Assembly (NCBI GenBank): GCA_021464415.1
Contig: CM038470.1
Coordinates: forward strand, 30,189,774 to 30,253,773
Direction: 5' to 3'
Length of the DNA: 64,000 bases
DNA from: Lonicera japonica
Taxonomy: Eukaryota > Streptophyta > Magnoliopsida > Dipsacales > Caprifoliaceae
Part shown: piece by piece, positions 10,444 through 22,390 of the stretch
How the letters are laid out: each line of letters starts with the position of its first letter
Numbering within the stretch: position 1 is the stretch's first letter
Notes under the pieces: generated by a model
Told to the model about the DNA's origin: nothing
The model's database searches: none
The model's input: only the letters and a program-made list of their open reading frames with translations
Position numbers and translations under genes: made by a program

Positions 10444-10481
10444 GTTAAAGCTAAAAACCATGAACAAGCCTTGAAATTAGC
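9831..10481. repeat. Intergenic DNA with (TA)n and (ATT)n microsatellites
   Basis: No gene. A TA run lies at about 10292-10312, and an ATT trinucleotide run of about 15 units at 10398-10443 ends just before the 186-bp array. Confidence 0.8.
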
Positions 10482-11804
10482 ACATTTTTTTTCCAAATTA
10501 ACTAATTATATGGTCCTAAAACAGTTTTAGTATCAATTGTTCAGCACTAGAATGGTGTTAAAAAGGTTTTCGTATCACATGTGAACACATATAACTAAAC
10601 TGAAGGTGCTAAACAGTTTTAGCACCCCATCCAATTATACACATCAATGTGCTAAAACAAATTTAGCACCATTTTTGTCCAAAGTAACTAATCACATTGT
10701 GCTAAAAATGTTTTAGCATCAATTCTTCAACACTAGAATGATACTAAAAAGGTTTTAGCACCACAGGTGAACATATATAACTAAACTGAAAGTGCTAAAC
10801 AGTTTTAGCACCCCATCCAATTCTATACATTAATGTGCTAAAATAGATTTAATACTATTTTTGTCCAAAGTAACTAATCATATGATGCCAAAACAGTTTT
10901 AGCACCAATTGTTCAACACTAGAATAGTGCTAAAACGATTTTAGCACCACATGTGAACACATATAACTAAACTGAAGGTGCTAAACAGTTTTAGCACCCC
11001 AACCAATTCTACACATTAAGGTGCTAAAACAGATTTAACTTCATTTTTGTCCAAAGTAACTAATCACATGGTATTAAAACAGTTTTAGTAGCAATTGTCT
11101 AATACTATAATGGTGCTAAAACCTTTTTAGCACCATAGGTGAACAAATATAACTAAACTGAAGGTGCTAAACAATTTTAGCACCCCGTCCAATTGTACAC
11201 ATTAAGGTGCTAAAATAGATTTAGCACCATTTTTTTCTAAAGTAACTAATCAAATTGTGCTAAAACAGTTTTAGCACCAATTGTCTAACACTAGAATGGT
11301 GCTAAAAAGGTTTTAGCTCCACAGGTGAACAAATATAACTAAACTGAAAGTGCTAAACAGTTTTAGCACCCAATCCAATTCTACACGTCAATGTGCTAAA
11401 ACAGATTTAGCACCATTGTTGTCCAAAGTAACTATTCACATGGTGCTAAAACAGTTTTAACACCAATTGTCCAACACTAGAATGGTGCTAAAAAGGTTTT
11501 AACACCACAGATAAACACATATAACTAAACTGAAGGTGCTAAACAATTTTAGCACCCCATCTAATTCTACACATCAAGGTGCTAAAACATATTTAGCACA
11601 ATTTTTGTCCAAAGTAACTAATCACATGGTGTTAAAATAGTTTTAGCACCAATTGTCCAATACTATAATGGTGCTAAAAAGGTTTTACCAACATATGTGA
11701 ACACATATAACTAAATTGAAGGTATTAAGTAGTTTTAGCATCTCATCCAATTCTACACATCAAGGTGCTAAAATATATTTAGCTCTATTTTTGTCCAAAG
11801 TATG
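10482..11804. repeat. 186-bp tandem array (about 7 copies) rich in perfect palindromes
   Basis: The anchor CTAAACTGAA recurs at 10595, 10781, 10967, 11153, 11339, 11525 and 11711 (as CTAAATTGAA), an exact 186-bp period. Each unit holds several GTGCTAAAAC / GTTTTAGCAC motifs. One is a near-perfect palindrome, GGTGCTAAAAC-A-GTTTTAGCACC. Units differ by scattered substitutions and hardly at all by indels. The array ends abruptly after TTTTGTCCAAAGTA. No open frame is kept. It lies about 0.85 kb upstream of the TNL1 start codon. Confidence 0.93.
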
Positions 11805-12372
11805 TTTGAAGAGCTTTTTTTTATCACTCTTCATATTTGAAGAGTGAGAAAAACTCTTCAAATTGGAGATTCTATTTACTACTTCTTTTGGAGTGAATTT
11901 TGCTGACATGGCTCTTCAATAAATTTGCAGTTTAGTCATTTGAAGAGCCTGTTGGAGATGTTCTAAGGTGGCGTTTAGTAAAATAACTTAAATTTAAAAC
12001 TAAAAAAATTGTTTGTTTATTTCTGAAAATTATATATATAAAAAATATTGTTTGTTTGAATATAACACATCTTAAAATTGAAATTTTTTTTAATATGATA
12101 ATTTTATCCTTATTAATTTATTTAGATCACATATAAAATGAGAAACAAAGAGTGTAAAATAGGTATTTTACAATAGGATGTTTAAGTTTTCAGATTTAAG
12201 TGGTAATTTTGTCATTTAAAATTTTTGCTCCAAATTTTCAGTTTTAAGTGGCAACCCACTTAATTTTTTTAGTAAACAAACAACTTTGAAACCACTTAAA
12301 TCTGGAAAAAAAAATAGCTTATATTTCTCTCTCTTTACTCTATTTAGTTTGTGCTATACACATTGTTCTGAC
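11805..12372. other. Intergenic, possible short inverted repeats
   Basis: No gene. Around 11810-11880 several copies of TTGAAGAG / CTCTTCAA face each other and could pair. About 11970-12300 has GTTTAGTAAAATAA near its start and TTTAGTAAACAAAC near its end, loosely MITE-like, but without clear terminal repeats. Confidence 0.45.
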
Positions 12373-12992
12373 TGTTGAATATTTTGTATATTTTAAAATA
12401 CAAAGCTGATAAGACTTCTACATAATTCTAATTATGTGAAAGCTAATTGTATCTTGAAGTTTCTACACACGTCTACATGGAAGTTTCTACAAGATTGTAT
12501 TCAAATTAGATTTGTATTCTTTCATTCAAAGTTTACCTTGAAAGTTATCATGAAACTTCTGCATAATTGTATTATTCAAAATTAATTAAGATTTCACATC
12601 CATCTCCTTAGCATTTATTCAAAATTAATTAAGATTTCACATCCACTTCCTTAGATCACTTATAAATAGAAGGAGGTACTTGCTTATGGATGCTAAGAAA
12701 AGAAAAGAAAGAAAAAGGAGAGAAAAAACCAAGAGAGAAATAACAACCCTTCCAAAACAATTTTGTGCTAGAGAAACATATAAAGCTATCCATAAGGGTT
12801 CTATATTTGGGAGTGCACCCTTATAGAATCATAGTCGTTGTATCCTAGGGAAAAGACGACACAAAAGCCTATTTGCACCAGGATATTATCCTAGAGGGGC
12901 GAAATCTTCTCTTAAGGACAGTGCCCAGCACGCCTTGACTATTTTAGATATTTATTTTCGCCCACATCCATTTTCGTTAAATTTCACTAACA
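12373..12992 (+). repeat. Copia 5' LTR
   Basis: Starts TGTTGAATATTTTG and ends TTCACTAACA. It is 43 bp longer than the 3' LTR because the segment around TCAAAATTAATTAAGATTTC is tandemly repeated (about 12570-12655). A TATA-like TATAAATAG precedes the purine-rich leader. Confidence 0.9.
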
Positions 12993-13008
12993 ATCTTAAG
13001 AGAAGAAC

Positions 13009-13806
13009 ATGGATGCTGCATTAATTGCTGCTCGTTCGTTGCCAGACACGTCAAAAATTGATCATTTCGATGGAATTCACTTTCGACGATGGCAAGAAAG
13101 GATATACTCAACGTTGGATGTGCTGAACCTTGCTCAATATCTCACTCAACCGGAGCCTCAAGAAGGTTCAGAAAACTATGAGGTAACTATACAGAATTGG
13201 GAAAATGGCAACAAGGTATGTCACCACACAATTTTAAGCACTTTATCTAATGAGCTTTTCGATATTTATTGCTCATACAAATCTGCTTATGAAATTTGGA
13301 AAAACGTGCATAAGAAATACATAATAGAGGATGCTGGAACTCAAAAATATGCTATTGGGAATTTATTAAAATTCCAAATGACTGAGGATAAAGATATTTC
13401 AACTCAAATTATTGAATTTCATATGCTACTTAATGACTTTCAAAATGAACACATAACTCTTCCTAAAGCTTTTATTTTCGGATGCTTGATTGAGAAACTG
13501 CCAGACTCATGGAAAGATTATAAAAATAATATGAAACATAAAAGAAAACAAATGAGTCTTGCAGATGTTGTCATACACATCCGGATAAAAGAACAAAATA
13601 GGAAAAGAGATATATCTTCATTATCAAAGGAATTTCAATCCAAAGTCAATATTATAGAAGGGAGTTCTAGCAAACCTCGTGGTAATTTCCGCAAACATAA
13701 CAACAAGCAAAACAATAAGAATTTGCAAGCTTAAAGTTCGGGATTTAAAAGAAAAGCAAAATGTTATGTTTGTGGAAAAGAAGGTCATAAAGCTTTCCAG
13801 TGTAAG
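13009..13806 (+). pseudogene. Copia gag with zinc knuckle after a stop
   Basis: Frame 13009-13734 starts MDAALIAARS and has the copia gag (UBN2-type) pattern around FRRWQERIYSTLD and YCSYKSAYEIWKNV. Gag would coat the RNA in a cytoplasmic particle. A TAA at 13732-13734 is followed in the same frame by the CCHC knuckle CYVCGKEGHKAFQC (about 13762-13803), so a single nonsense change separates gag from the knuckle and protease. Confidence 0.9.
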
Positions 13807-14907
13807 AATAAAAAAGACAACAAAACTAATCATCCTCCCAAAGCTAATATAGTTGAGGGAGACGTCACTGCGGCTGTTGTCACTGAAGTAAACATGGTGA
13901 CTAAAAAGAAAAGTTGGGTAGTTGATTATGGAGCTACCAGACACATCTGTGCTGATAGAGAATCATTCTCAAATTACACACCAATGAGAGAAGGAGAAGA
14001 ACAAATTTATATGGGTGACTCAAGGCCTACCCCAGTTCTTGGCAAAGGAAATGTTCTTCTCAAGTTAACATCTGGAAAAATCCTCTCACTGGGTGATGTA
14101 CTTCATGTTCCTGAGATCGGTAGAAATCTTATATCTGTGTTTTTGCTTGGAAAGGCCGGTATCAAAATATCATTCGAATGTGACAAATTAGTCCTGACTA
14201 AGAATGGTGTTTTTGTAGGAAAAGGGTATGCTAGTCAAGGACTATTTATATTAAATGTACAAGATACTATTAATAAAACTACCTCTTCTGCCTACATGGT
14301 TGATTCTATTGATATATGGCATGGTAGACTAGGTCATGTGAATTACTCATATATTCAGAAAATGAGAGATTCTGGTTTACTGTCTAATTTTTCTAACACT
14401 AAAATTAATAAATGTGAAATATGTACTAAATAAAAGTTTACTAAAAAGACATGTAAATCAGTACAAAGAGAAACTGAATTACTTGAGTTAATTCACACTA
14501 GCCTAGGCGACTTAAAGCAAACCATGACCGGAGGAGGTAAGTTTTATTATGTCACATTCATAGATGACTATTCAAGATACACAAAAGTATATCTATTAAG
14601 GCATAAAGATTAGGCATGTGAGATGTTTGCAAAATATAAATCAGAAGTTGAAAATCAACTAAATAAGAAAATTAAAAGATTAAGATCTGATAAGGGAGGT
14701 GAATATGAATCTAATATCTTCAATACATTTTGTGAAGAACATGGCATAATTCATGAGACTACACCTCCATACTCACTTGAATCAAATGGGGTAACGGAAA
14801 GGAAGAATAGAACACTCAAAGAAATGGTAAATGCAATGATAATTAGTTCCGGGGAACCACTGAGCTTGTGGGGGAAGCTATTCTCTCTGCTGTTATATAT
14901 AAAATAG
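13807..14907 (+). pseudogene. Copia protease and integrase, interrupted
   Basis: The protease site reads WVVDYGATRHIC (from about 13912) where a D-S/T-G-A catalytic motif is expected. Serine is tyrosine, so it is probably inactive. The HHCC zinc-binding part of integrase follows (WHGRLGH ... CEIC, ending 14430). The integrase core keeps its DDE residues: FIDDYSRY, LRSDKGGEY, and E in GVTERKNR. Stops occur at 14431-14433 (TAA), 14611-14613 (TAG) and about 14905, the last combined with a frame change. Confidence 0.88.
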
Positions 14908-15118
14908 AATACCCTATAAGAAAATCGGCAAGACACCATATGAATTATGGAAAGGTCATGCACCTAACCTTAATTATCTCAAAGTGTGGGGCTGTCTAGC
15001 TAAGGTCCTGATCCCAGAACCTAAAAAGAGGAAATTAGGACCTAAAACTATTGATTGCATGTTTATAGGGTATGCCTAGAATAGTGCGGCTTACAAATTC
15101 TTAGTTTTACCAAATAGT

Positions 15119-16760
15119 TTGATTGAAGCTAATACTATCATGGAAACTAAGAATGCTGATTTCTTTGAGAATATATTTCCTATGAAAACAAAAATTAGTA
15201 AATATATATCTTATCATGAACCTAATGAGGAACCTCCTAAAAATTCTAAAAGTGAATTAAGGAGAAGTAAAAGATTACGAAAAATAACCAATTATACTGA
15301 AGCAATAACATCCCCTGATTCAACCCACTGGAAAGAGGCAATCAAAAATGAATTAGAATCCATCTTATCTAATCATACATGGGAATTAATTGATTTGCCT
15401 CCTGGTGCAAAACCTATTGGTAGTAAGTGGGTATTTAGGAGGAAATTGAGGCCTGACGGGTCAATAGAAAAGTATAAAGCAAGATTGGTTGCTAAAGAGT
15501 TCAATCAAAAGAAAAATATAGATTATTTTTGATACCTTTGCTCATGTGTCTAGAATTTCCTCAATTCGAACTTTAATTGATTTGGCTGCTTTGCATAATT
15601 TAATTATTCATCAAATGGATGTCAAAACAGCCTTTTTAAATGGTGAATTAGAAGAGGAAATTTATATGAATCAACCAGAGGGTTATGTAGTTCCTGGAAG
15701 TGAGCACAAGGTACGTAGGCTAGTTAAATCTTTATATGGGCTGAAACAAGCACCAAAACAATGGCATGAGAAATTTGATAAGGTGTTAGTATCAAATGGC
15801 TATTTGATAAATGAGGAAAATAAATGTATTTACTATAAATCATTTGATACTAACACATATGTAATTATATGCCTATATATTGATGATATGCTCATTATGG
15901 GTACTAGCATGTACGTGGTTAATGAGACCAAGAAATTCCTAACTTCTAATTTTGATATGAAAGATATGGGAGAAGCTGATGTAATTTTAGGAATTAAAAT
16001 TATAAAAACATGTGATGGTCTCATTTTATCACAAGAGCACTATGTTGAGAAAATATTGAAAAAGTTTGGGTATTTTGATTGTAAACCTGTTTCAACACCT
16101 TATGATGGAAATACCCAACTTAAGAAAAATAAAGCCAATAATGTCTCACAATGTGAATATGCCCAAATCGTTGGTAGCCTAATGTACTTGATGAATTGTA
16201 CAAGACCTGACATTGCTTATGCTGTGTGTAGATTAAGCAGATATACTCAGTGTCCTAATAAGGAACACTGGAATGCACTAGAAAGAGTAGCCAAGTACTT
16301 AAAAGGCACAATTGATTATGGATTAAAATTTGGCAAAGTGATGCAAACTGGATATCTGATTCAGATGATATAAAATCCACTAGTGGTTATGTGTTTACCC
16401 TTGGTGGAGGTGCAGTGTCTTGGAAATCTTTTAAACAAACGTGTATAGCTCGTTCTACCATGGAGTCTGAGCTGATTGCCTTAAAAAAGGCATGTACTGA
16501 GGCCGAGTGGCTTAGAAACCTCTTGGCAGACCTTCCCATCGGTGCAAAATCGCCTACTCCAGTTTAAATTCATTGCGATTGTCAGGCCACAATATCAAAA
16601 GCTAAAAGTAAGATATACAATGGGAAGAGCAGACATAAACGTCTGAGACACAATATAATAAAGCAACTTCTTGAATCTGGAGTTGTATCTCTGGATTATG
16701 TGAAGTCAGAGTTGAATTTGGCCGATCCTCGGACAAAACCACTTAATAGGCGGAAAGTGG
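15119..16760 (+). pseudogene. Copia reverse transcriptase and RNase H, frameshifted
   Basis: RT begins near WKEAIKNELESI (about 15328). An extra T in a T-run at 15526-15530 turns the DYFDTFAHV reading into a stop at 15530-15532. The frame resumes from 15546 with QMDVKTAFLNGELEEEIYM and LVKSLYGLKQAPKQW, and the catalytic YIDDMLI (about 15880). RNase H lies in a new frame from about 16340 ([19 protein letters not shown]) and ends in TAA or TAG codons near 16565 and 16800. Polymerase residues are intact but the reading frame is not. Confidence 0.9.
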
Positions 16761-16800
16761 TTGATACGTCGAGGGGGATGGGACTTATGCCTAGAGCATA

Positions 16801-17382
16801 GGGCGAGAGTGATGGTAACCCCACCTATGTAATTGGAGATCCCATGAAGTAGGTTCATAGGGTTAAAAACAAGTCACTTGTTGTCCTTAGAGCACTATCG
16901 ACTTTATAATATTTGAGACGTCCCTCCCTATGGCGAAATAGTGCATTCTGCAGTGAATGAGGTTGAGCTTTTGCTCTTAATGGATTCCATAGCCCAAAAA
17001 CTATCTGAGGTGGTGTATAAACTGTAGTACACACTTGATGGAAGTCCACCTATATGAGTGTGGAATTGGACTGGTTCTTATGAGGACTTAGGCAGGTCTT
17101 CTAGAGCACTCATGAAAACCAGGATAGTGCAGGGCCAAAATGCGCAAAACCGCGGAATATCGATATATAGAAGGTACAGGGTGGGTATCAAGTCCTCTAT
17201 TTCACACAAAGGATCTTTTGTTCATAGAAACTTAGTTTCACCAAGTTCCTGTGAAATAAGATTTGTTGCCCTAAGTATATATGGTTCATAACCCGAAAGG
17301 CACCAGTACTGACACACTGTATTCTCGCGTTTCTCTGGCATAATTTTCAGTGTTTATTTTGTATTTTAAAATAGTGGGGGGT
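16801..17382 (+). other. Copia 3' untranslated region
   Basis: Non-coding stretch between the end of RNase H and the 3' LTR. It ends in AAAATAGTGGGGGG, the likely polypurine tract for plus-strand priming. No gene is seen. Confidence 0.7.
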
Positions 17383-17959
17383 TGTTGTATATTTTGTATA
17401 TTTTAAAATACAAAGTTGATAAGGCTTTTACATAATTCTAATTATATGAAAGCTAATTGTATCTTGAAGTTTCTACACACGTCTACATGGAAGTTTATGC
17501 AAGATTGTATTCAAATTAGATTTGTATTCTTTCATTCAAAGTTTATCTTGAAAGTTATCATGAAACTTCTACATAATTGTATTATTCAAAATTAATTAAG
17601 ATTTCACATCCACCTCCTTAGATCACTTATAAATAGGAGGAGGTACTTGCTTATAGATGCTAAGAAAAGAAAATAAAGAAAAAGGAGAGAAAAAACCAAG
17701 AGAGAAATAACAACCCTTCCAAAAGAATTTTGTGCCAGAGAAACATATAAAGCTATCCATAAGGGTTCTATATTTGGGAATGCACCCTTATAGAATCGTA
17801 ATTGTTGTATCCTGGGGAGAAGACGCCACAAAAGCCTATTTGCACCATGATATTATCCTAGAGGGGCGAAATATTCTCTTAAGGATAGTGCCCAGCACGC
17901 CTCGACTATTTTAGATATTTATTTTCGCCCACATCCATTTTCGTTAAATTTCACCAACA
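17383..17959 (+). repeat. Copia 3' LTR
   Basis: Starts TGTTGTATATTTTG and ends TTCACCAACA. It is closely similar to the 5' LTR apart from the 43-bp extra repeat there and scattered substitutions, so the element is not very recent. Confidence 0.9.
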
Positions 17960-18005
17960 CCTACTACTTTTAATCCTTCTTAACCCTTCACTTCCAATCC
18001 TTTAA

Positions 18006-18023
18006 TGGTATCAGAAGTATAAT
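18006..18023 (+). promoter_or_regulatory. tRNA-Met-like primer binding site
   Basis: TGGTATCAGA matches the start of the primer site complementary to the 3' end of initiator tRNA-Met, used by caulimovirids and many LTR elements. It lies only 46 bp after the copia 3' LTR, which uses a different leader, so it probably belongs to the relic downstream. Confidence 0.5.
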
Positions 18024-18794
18024 GGTAAGTAGTGAGCAGTAACCAATTAAGGTTCTCTCTTGGCAAGCATCTTCTAAATTGATCTATGATGTAGCCATAA
18101 ATTTTTTAACTTATACTTTGATTAGTATGGAAGCTTAGCTCTTTGATTAGTATGCTCTATGACTGCCACTTAATGTGAATCTCTCACATTAAAAAACTAA
18201 GAAGATAATATATCTAGAAAACGTTGTATAAGTTCTGGAGAAGAAATTAAACATAGTTGGTCGAGTCCCTTGAGATTTGTTATAGGCAAAGGGTGCTATT
18301 GTGTTTTATCTCAAAAAAGTACTAATATGTTTAAGTGTTATGCCCAAAGTAAAATCTTTTAAAAAGCTTAGAAGATGATAATATAGATTTTGAAAGTAAA
18401 TGATGTGGAAAGAACTCTAATCTCTTTTAAAAAATTTAAACTATTTTCTTAACAGACCTTCAAACATGACACAAATGATTTCTGGTCTCACACGAAGCTC
18501 TTCTTAATCTTCTTTTTCCCTTTTTTCTTCTAGTTCTGATAAGTTAGATTCCTTGTATGAAGTCTTTTATCTTGATGAAGATGAGAAAATCCCTCTTGTA
18601 AATTCCCTACAATGTTTTCACTAAGCCCTCATCATCTTCACTTACAAAATCAGTTAAACAGATTTTTGGTCCAAAAACCAAACTCCCTATTAAGGAATAC
18701 GTCCAAGCCTCACGCTTTGACTAATTCTAGATCCCTGCTGGTTCTCAAGAACAGTTCATTACTTTGCCCCTTTCAGATAACTTTGCTCGCATAA

Positions 18795-19297
18795 CAATTT
18801 CCCAGAGGTACACCCATTTCCACTATGGTGGCGTCCGTATTGCCTTTTCTTTTCATGGCAAAAAAGGAATTTTTGTCGTGTCCTGAATCGAGTTGCTAGA
18901 TAGCCGGTTCACTAAATACGAACAAGCTTGTATTGGCACAATTCAGACGACTCTGAATGCCAGTACAGTATTTTTCACCTTTTTTCCAAACTTCAACATA
19001 CCCTTCGTGGACCCGTACCTTCAGACAGTTTTGAAAATCCAGGTTCACCTCACTGGCGCTCCCCAAGTCTCCATCACATATGCAACAACCCTTAACCATT
19101 AGATGGTTTATCTAGTACAAAACCATGCATTTGATATCTCAGTCTCAAACCCCTATGTTGATGAGGCTTTCCTACTTAAGGTAGAGTCTAACCAGGCCCC
19201 CAGCTGCATATATGTTCTCAGACAGATCCCTAGGACAGAACTTGTTAAGCTCTTGCCAGAAACCTGGATAACCACCTATGAAAAACTGCAAGCCTGA
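18795..19297 (+). pseudogene. Movement-protein-like relic (30K type)
   Basis: A frame from about 18795 to 19297 has the composition and spacing of the 30K-superfamily movement protein core of caulimovirids, which opens plasmodesmata for cell-to-cell spread. It is broken by TGA at 18884-18886 and TAG at 19100-19102, with the same frame continuing after both. It ends at a TGA about 19296. The assignment is by pattern and not proven. Confidence 0.5.
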
Positions 19298-20939
19298 ACA
19301 TATCCTATTCTATTTTAATCCACAGACCCAATTTTTATCAGAAAAAAATGATGGTTCTGTAGAAATCAATTTCCCAAAAGCTGCAGGAGCCTCAAACTCT
19401 CAATCATCCTCACCTTTCACCACATAACTCAATATGCTAGAACCTATCTTGCCTCATCCTTCAAACCCGATACTCAAGGAGTGTTTACCCCCTTCAATCC
19501 CTATCCTATACTTTAACACAGACGGAAACGCCGTTTACCAAGGTCATGATCTAGATGGACACATTTGGTATGATATATATGACTGTGAAGCCTGTGAAAA
19601 TGATATATATGAAAAATAGTACATGAAAGACTGTCCAAAGAAGAGAGGCATAAAGAAATCCTCTCAGGATGTGCTTAAGGAAAGATATGAAGCTAGTGAC
19701 AAGGCAGTTGATCTTTTTGGAGAACCCTCTGGAAAGTTTGACTAATATGTTCTCTATAAGGATAATTCAATCAAGCCTCCTCCAGAAATCTCAAGTTGTT
19801 TCCCTCAGCCAAACCAACCCTACCAAAGCCATATGTTATCGCTCTTTATTACCAAAATGCCCTGAAACACTTAGCCAAGTCACCAATCAAACTCTCTCAA
19901 ACAACACCAGTTCAAGAACTTGTTCCTTGTTACTTGTTTGATCCCTCGTCCCCTGACTACAAGGCCAGGTTTCCCAGCCTTGAAGATTTTAAAGACGGGT
20001 AAACAAGGAATAAAACATGTGTGGAAAGTCAAAAATTATGTCTCTATTGATCCCCATGGTCAGCCTAGATAGATCAATGCTGGTAAAACTGGACTTAAAT
20101 GGCAAGCAAAAAATGCTGCTGCCCAAAACCAAGTACTCACCCGCATGGCCAGTTCACAAGATCACTTAGAGACAAAAGTGACTACGTTAGATGCGTCTGT
20201 ACAATAACTCAAAAGAAAGATTCAAGAGTTACACCACGAACTTTTCCAAGTTGCTACTACAGTCAAAGATATGGCTCTGGTAAACTAGTTCAACGTCCAG
20301 AAAGAAAAGGAGAAAAAAAATCTAGAAGCCCAACAATGTGATCTTGAAAGACAACAAAATGTTCCTACACCACAAGTGTCTCAACCTTTGTTTTCCTCAC
20401 TTCCTCAAACACAACCCGTCATGGAAGAATTATGGCCAAGTGCTCCAAAAAAATGCTACCCCAATCGTTTAAACCACAGCCAATCCAAATGGCTCATGGC
20501 TCTCCTTTTGCCCCTTCACTATCCAGACCACGTCATTGTCAAAGCCATCCGACTGCTCTAAAACTGTATCCACTACACCCACACCTATATCCACAGTTTT
20601 ACCTATGCCCACAATCTCATGTACTCCTAACCCAACAGTTGGTGCCTCATCAACCCAGCCAATGGATCTTTTTCTAATGATCCCAGAAAACCAACAATCC
20701 AATCACATCTACTCATTCTTTAAAAACCTCTCTAAACCACCCTGAGTTGATGATAATGACAGTGTCATGATAACCTCTAGCAATGAAAACCCGTTTGTTC
20801 AATTTGATAAAATCTTTTTGGCAGAACCATCAAATGTACCACAATAACCTGAAGTTGTTGATACAAATGATGACGATTCCACATAAACTGCTGATCTTAG
20901 ACAAGAAGCCCATCAGCGTGATAATAGGTCATATGATAA
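19298..20939 (+). pseudogene. Degenerate middle of the caulimovirid-like relic
   Basis: A patchwork of short plus-strand frames (19434-19619, 19796-20002, 20099-20341, 20536-20745) that run on from one another through stops and frameshifts. The part around 20150-20360 is glutamine- and lysine-rich with heptad-like spacing, possibly a former coiled coil. No domain was recognised with confidence. Confidence 0.4.
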
Positions 20940-21765
20940 AAAATGCTATATTTTCACCATAGATGACATTCCTCCATCTAGATGGTGCGAAAGGTTTATA
21001 ATTTCAATTTTTGGTTGCAAGATGATTGTCAATTCTATTATTTAGCTACGGTCATCAGAAGGTTCATCTCCCGACTTGAAGGTTGTCTGAAAAAATGGTA
21101 TCTTAGTCTTGGAGAATACCGCCAACTCCAAGTTCAACAATCTGCCTCTTTAGATGCTTTGATTCTAATTCTTTATACTGAATTCATTGGTCATCCGGAT
21201 TATTATGTAGAACTTACCCGTGAAGAATACCTGCAAATGAAATGTTGTTCGTTCCTGCTCAAAGACATTGAAAAGCATTATGATTGCATGTCTAAGTGAT
21301 TTTACGTCATAAATGGAATAGATGGTGTTAATTTGAAGCAAGCTTTTCTTAACTCGTTCCTATAACCCTTAGATGCTGAAACTCATAAGCTCTTATCGCT
21401 GAAACATGGAACTCTAGAGACCACCTTGATCGCTCAGCTCCATGAACTTATTACTGATTCTCTTGAGTGACTCTGTAATCAAATGAAGTTCATTCAGTAA
21501 GTTGAGAAGACAGATAGGCAATTAACTGATGCATGCAACAGCCATTTAAAGATCAAGTGCAAAGAAGTAAAATCTTGTGACTGTTCTCATTCCAAGAAAA
21601 AGAAGCATTTCAAGAAATCTGACCGTTCATCATCCTTCCAAATCAAATCTTTTAAGTCCAAGCCATTTCAGAAAAAGAATAAAAAGAAGTTTGTCAAGAG
21701 AAGAAAATTTAGAGGAAAACGATCAGACAAGCTTTTTTTTGTCACAAGCCAGGCCACTCAGTAGA
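20940..21765 (+). pseudogene. Coat-protein-like relic with broken zinc knuckle
   Basis: Open at 20982-21299, then in the same frame beyond a TGA (21297-21299) and further stops to about 21590. The block around EYRQLQ and EEYLQMKCCSF is followed by a lysine-rich tail and a knuckle-like stretch near 21735-21760 that is now in another frame (a one-base shift in a T-run at 21730-21738). In caulimovirids this protein packages the genome through its basic tail and knuckle. It is non-functional here. Confidence 0.55.
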
Positions 21766-21817
21766 GATAGTGTTGGGAGAGCCCCAACCTCGGCCAGGCC
21801 ACTACAAGCACAACATA

Positions 21818-22390
21818 TATTTATAAGTAATTATAAGAGTTATAGGGTTATGAGGGTAAATTATATAATTTTCAAAAACCTGGGGGTACTTTGGTATAAT
21901 TATGTGAGATATAGGGCTTATAAAGGTAAATTATATAATTTTCAAAACCTGAGAGTACTTTAGTGTAATTATGAGAGATATAGGGTTTATAAATGTAAAC
22001 TATGTAATTTTCAAAAACGTGAGGGTACTTTGGTGTAATTATATGAGAGCTATAAGGGTAAATTATGAAATTTTCAAAAACCTGAGAGTACTTTGGTGTA
22101 CTTATATAAGAGTTATAAGGGTGAATTATGTAATTTCTAAAACCTGAAGGTACTTTGGTGTAATTATGAGAGATATAGGGTTTGTAAGGTAAATTATGTA
22201 ATTTTCAAAATCTAATGGTACTTTGGTGTAATTATGACAGATATAGGGTTTATAAAGGTAAATTATGTAATTCTAAAATCTGAGGGTACTTTGGTGTAAT
22301 TATGAGATATTGGGTTTATGAGGGTAATATATGTAGTTTTTTAGCTATGGGTATTTTTGGGATATTATGAGGGTTCTTGTGAGATTGCGT
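21818..22390. repeat. 62-70-bp tandem array (about 8 copies)
   Basis: The anchor GGTACTTTGGTGTAATTAT (with variants) recurs at 21885, 21954, 22024, 22087, 22149, 22217, 22285 and about 22350. The period varies from 62 to 70 because of small indels. Units read roughly GAGATATAGGGTTTATAAAG, then GTAAATTATGTAATTTTCAAAA and the anchor. The array begins about 50 bp after the caulimovirid-like coding relic ends. It is non-coding. Confidence 0.9.

Larger units (their letters stand above)
12373..17959 (+). mobile_element. Ty1/copia LTR retrotransposon, complete but defective
   Basis: Flanked by LTRs at 12373-12992 and 17383-17959 in the same orientation, both TG...CA. The internal order is gag, zinc knuckle, protease, integrase, reverse transcriptase, RNase H, which is the copia order. 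A purine run (AGTGGGGGG) sits just before the 3' LTR. The flanks CTGAC and CCTAC match at only 3 of 5 bases, so the target duplication is decayed or the ends recombined. Multiple stops and frameshifts show it is not autonomous. Confidence 0.93.
18006..21765 (+). mobile_element. Endogenous caulimovirid-like relic (5' half)
   Basis: A tRNA-Met primer-site-like TGGTATCAGA is at 18006-18015. Downstream is a plus-strand coding relic: a movement-protein-like block (about 18795-19297), a long degenerate middle (about 19430-20750), and a coat-protein-like block with a basic tail and broken zinc knuckle (about 20940-21765). This order is that of plant pararetroviruses. No protease, reverse transcriptase or RNase H follows; sequence changes to a tandem array at about 21800. 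Many stops and frameshifts are present. Family assignment is from residue pattern; a related retroelement is the alternative. Confidence 0.6.

Noticed and set aside
10482..11804. CRISPR array
   Set aside because: The repeats are 186 bp, contiguous and without unique spacers, and the DNA is plant nuclear.
12993..13010. Standard tRNA-Met primer site for the copia element
   Set aside because: The sequence after the 5' LTR (ATCTTAAGAGAAGAAC) does not match TGGTATCAGAGC. The real primer may be a different tRNA, so no site is claimed.
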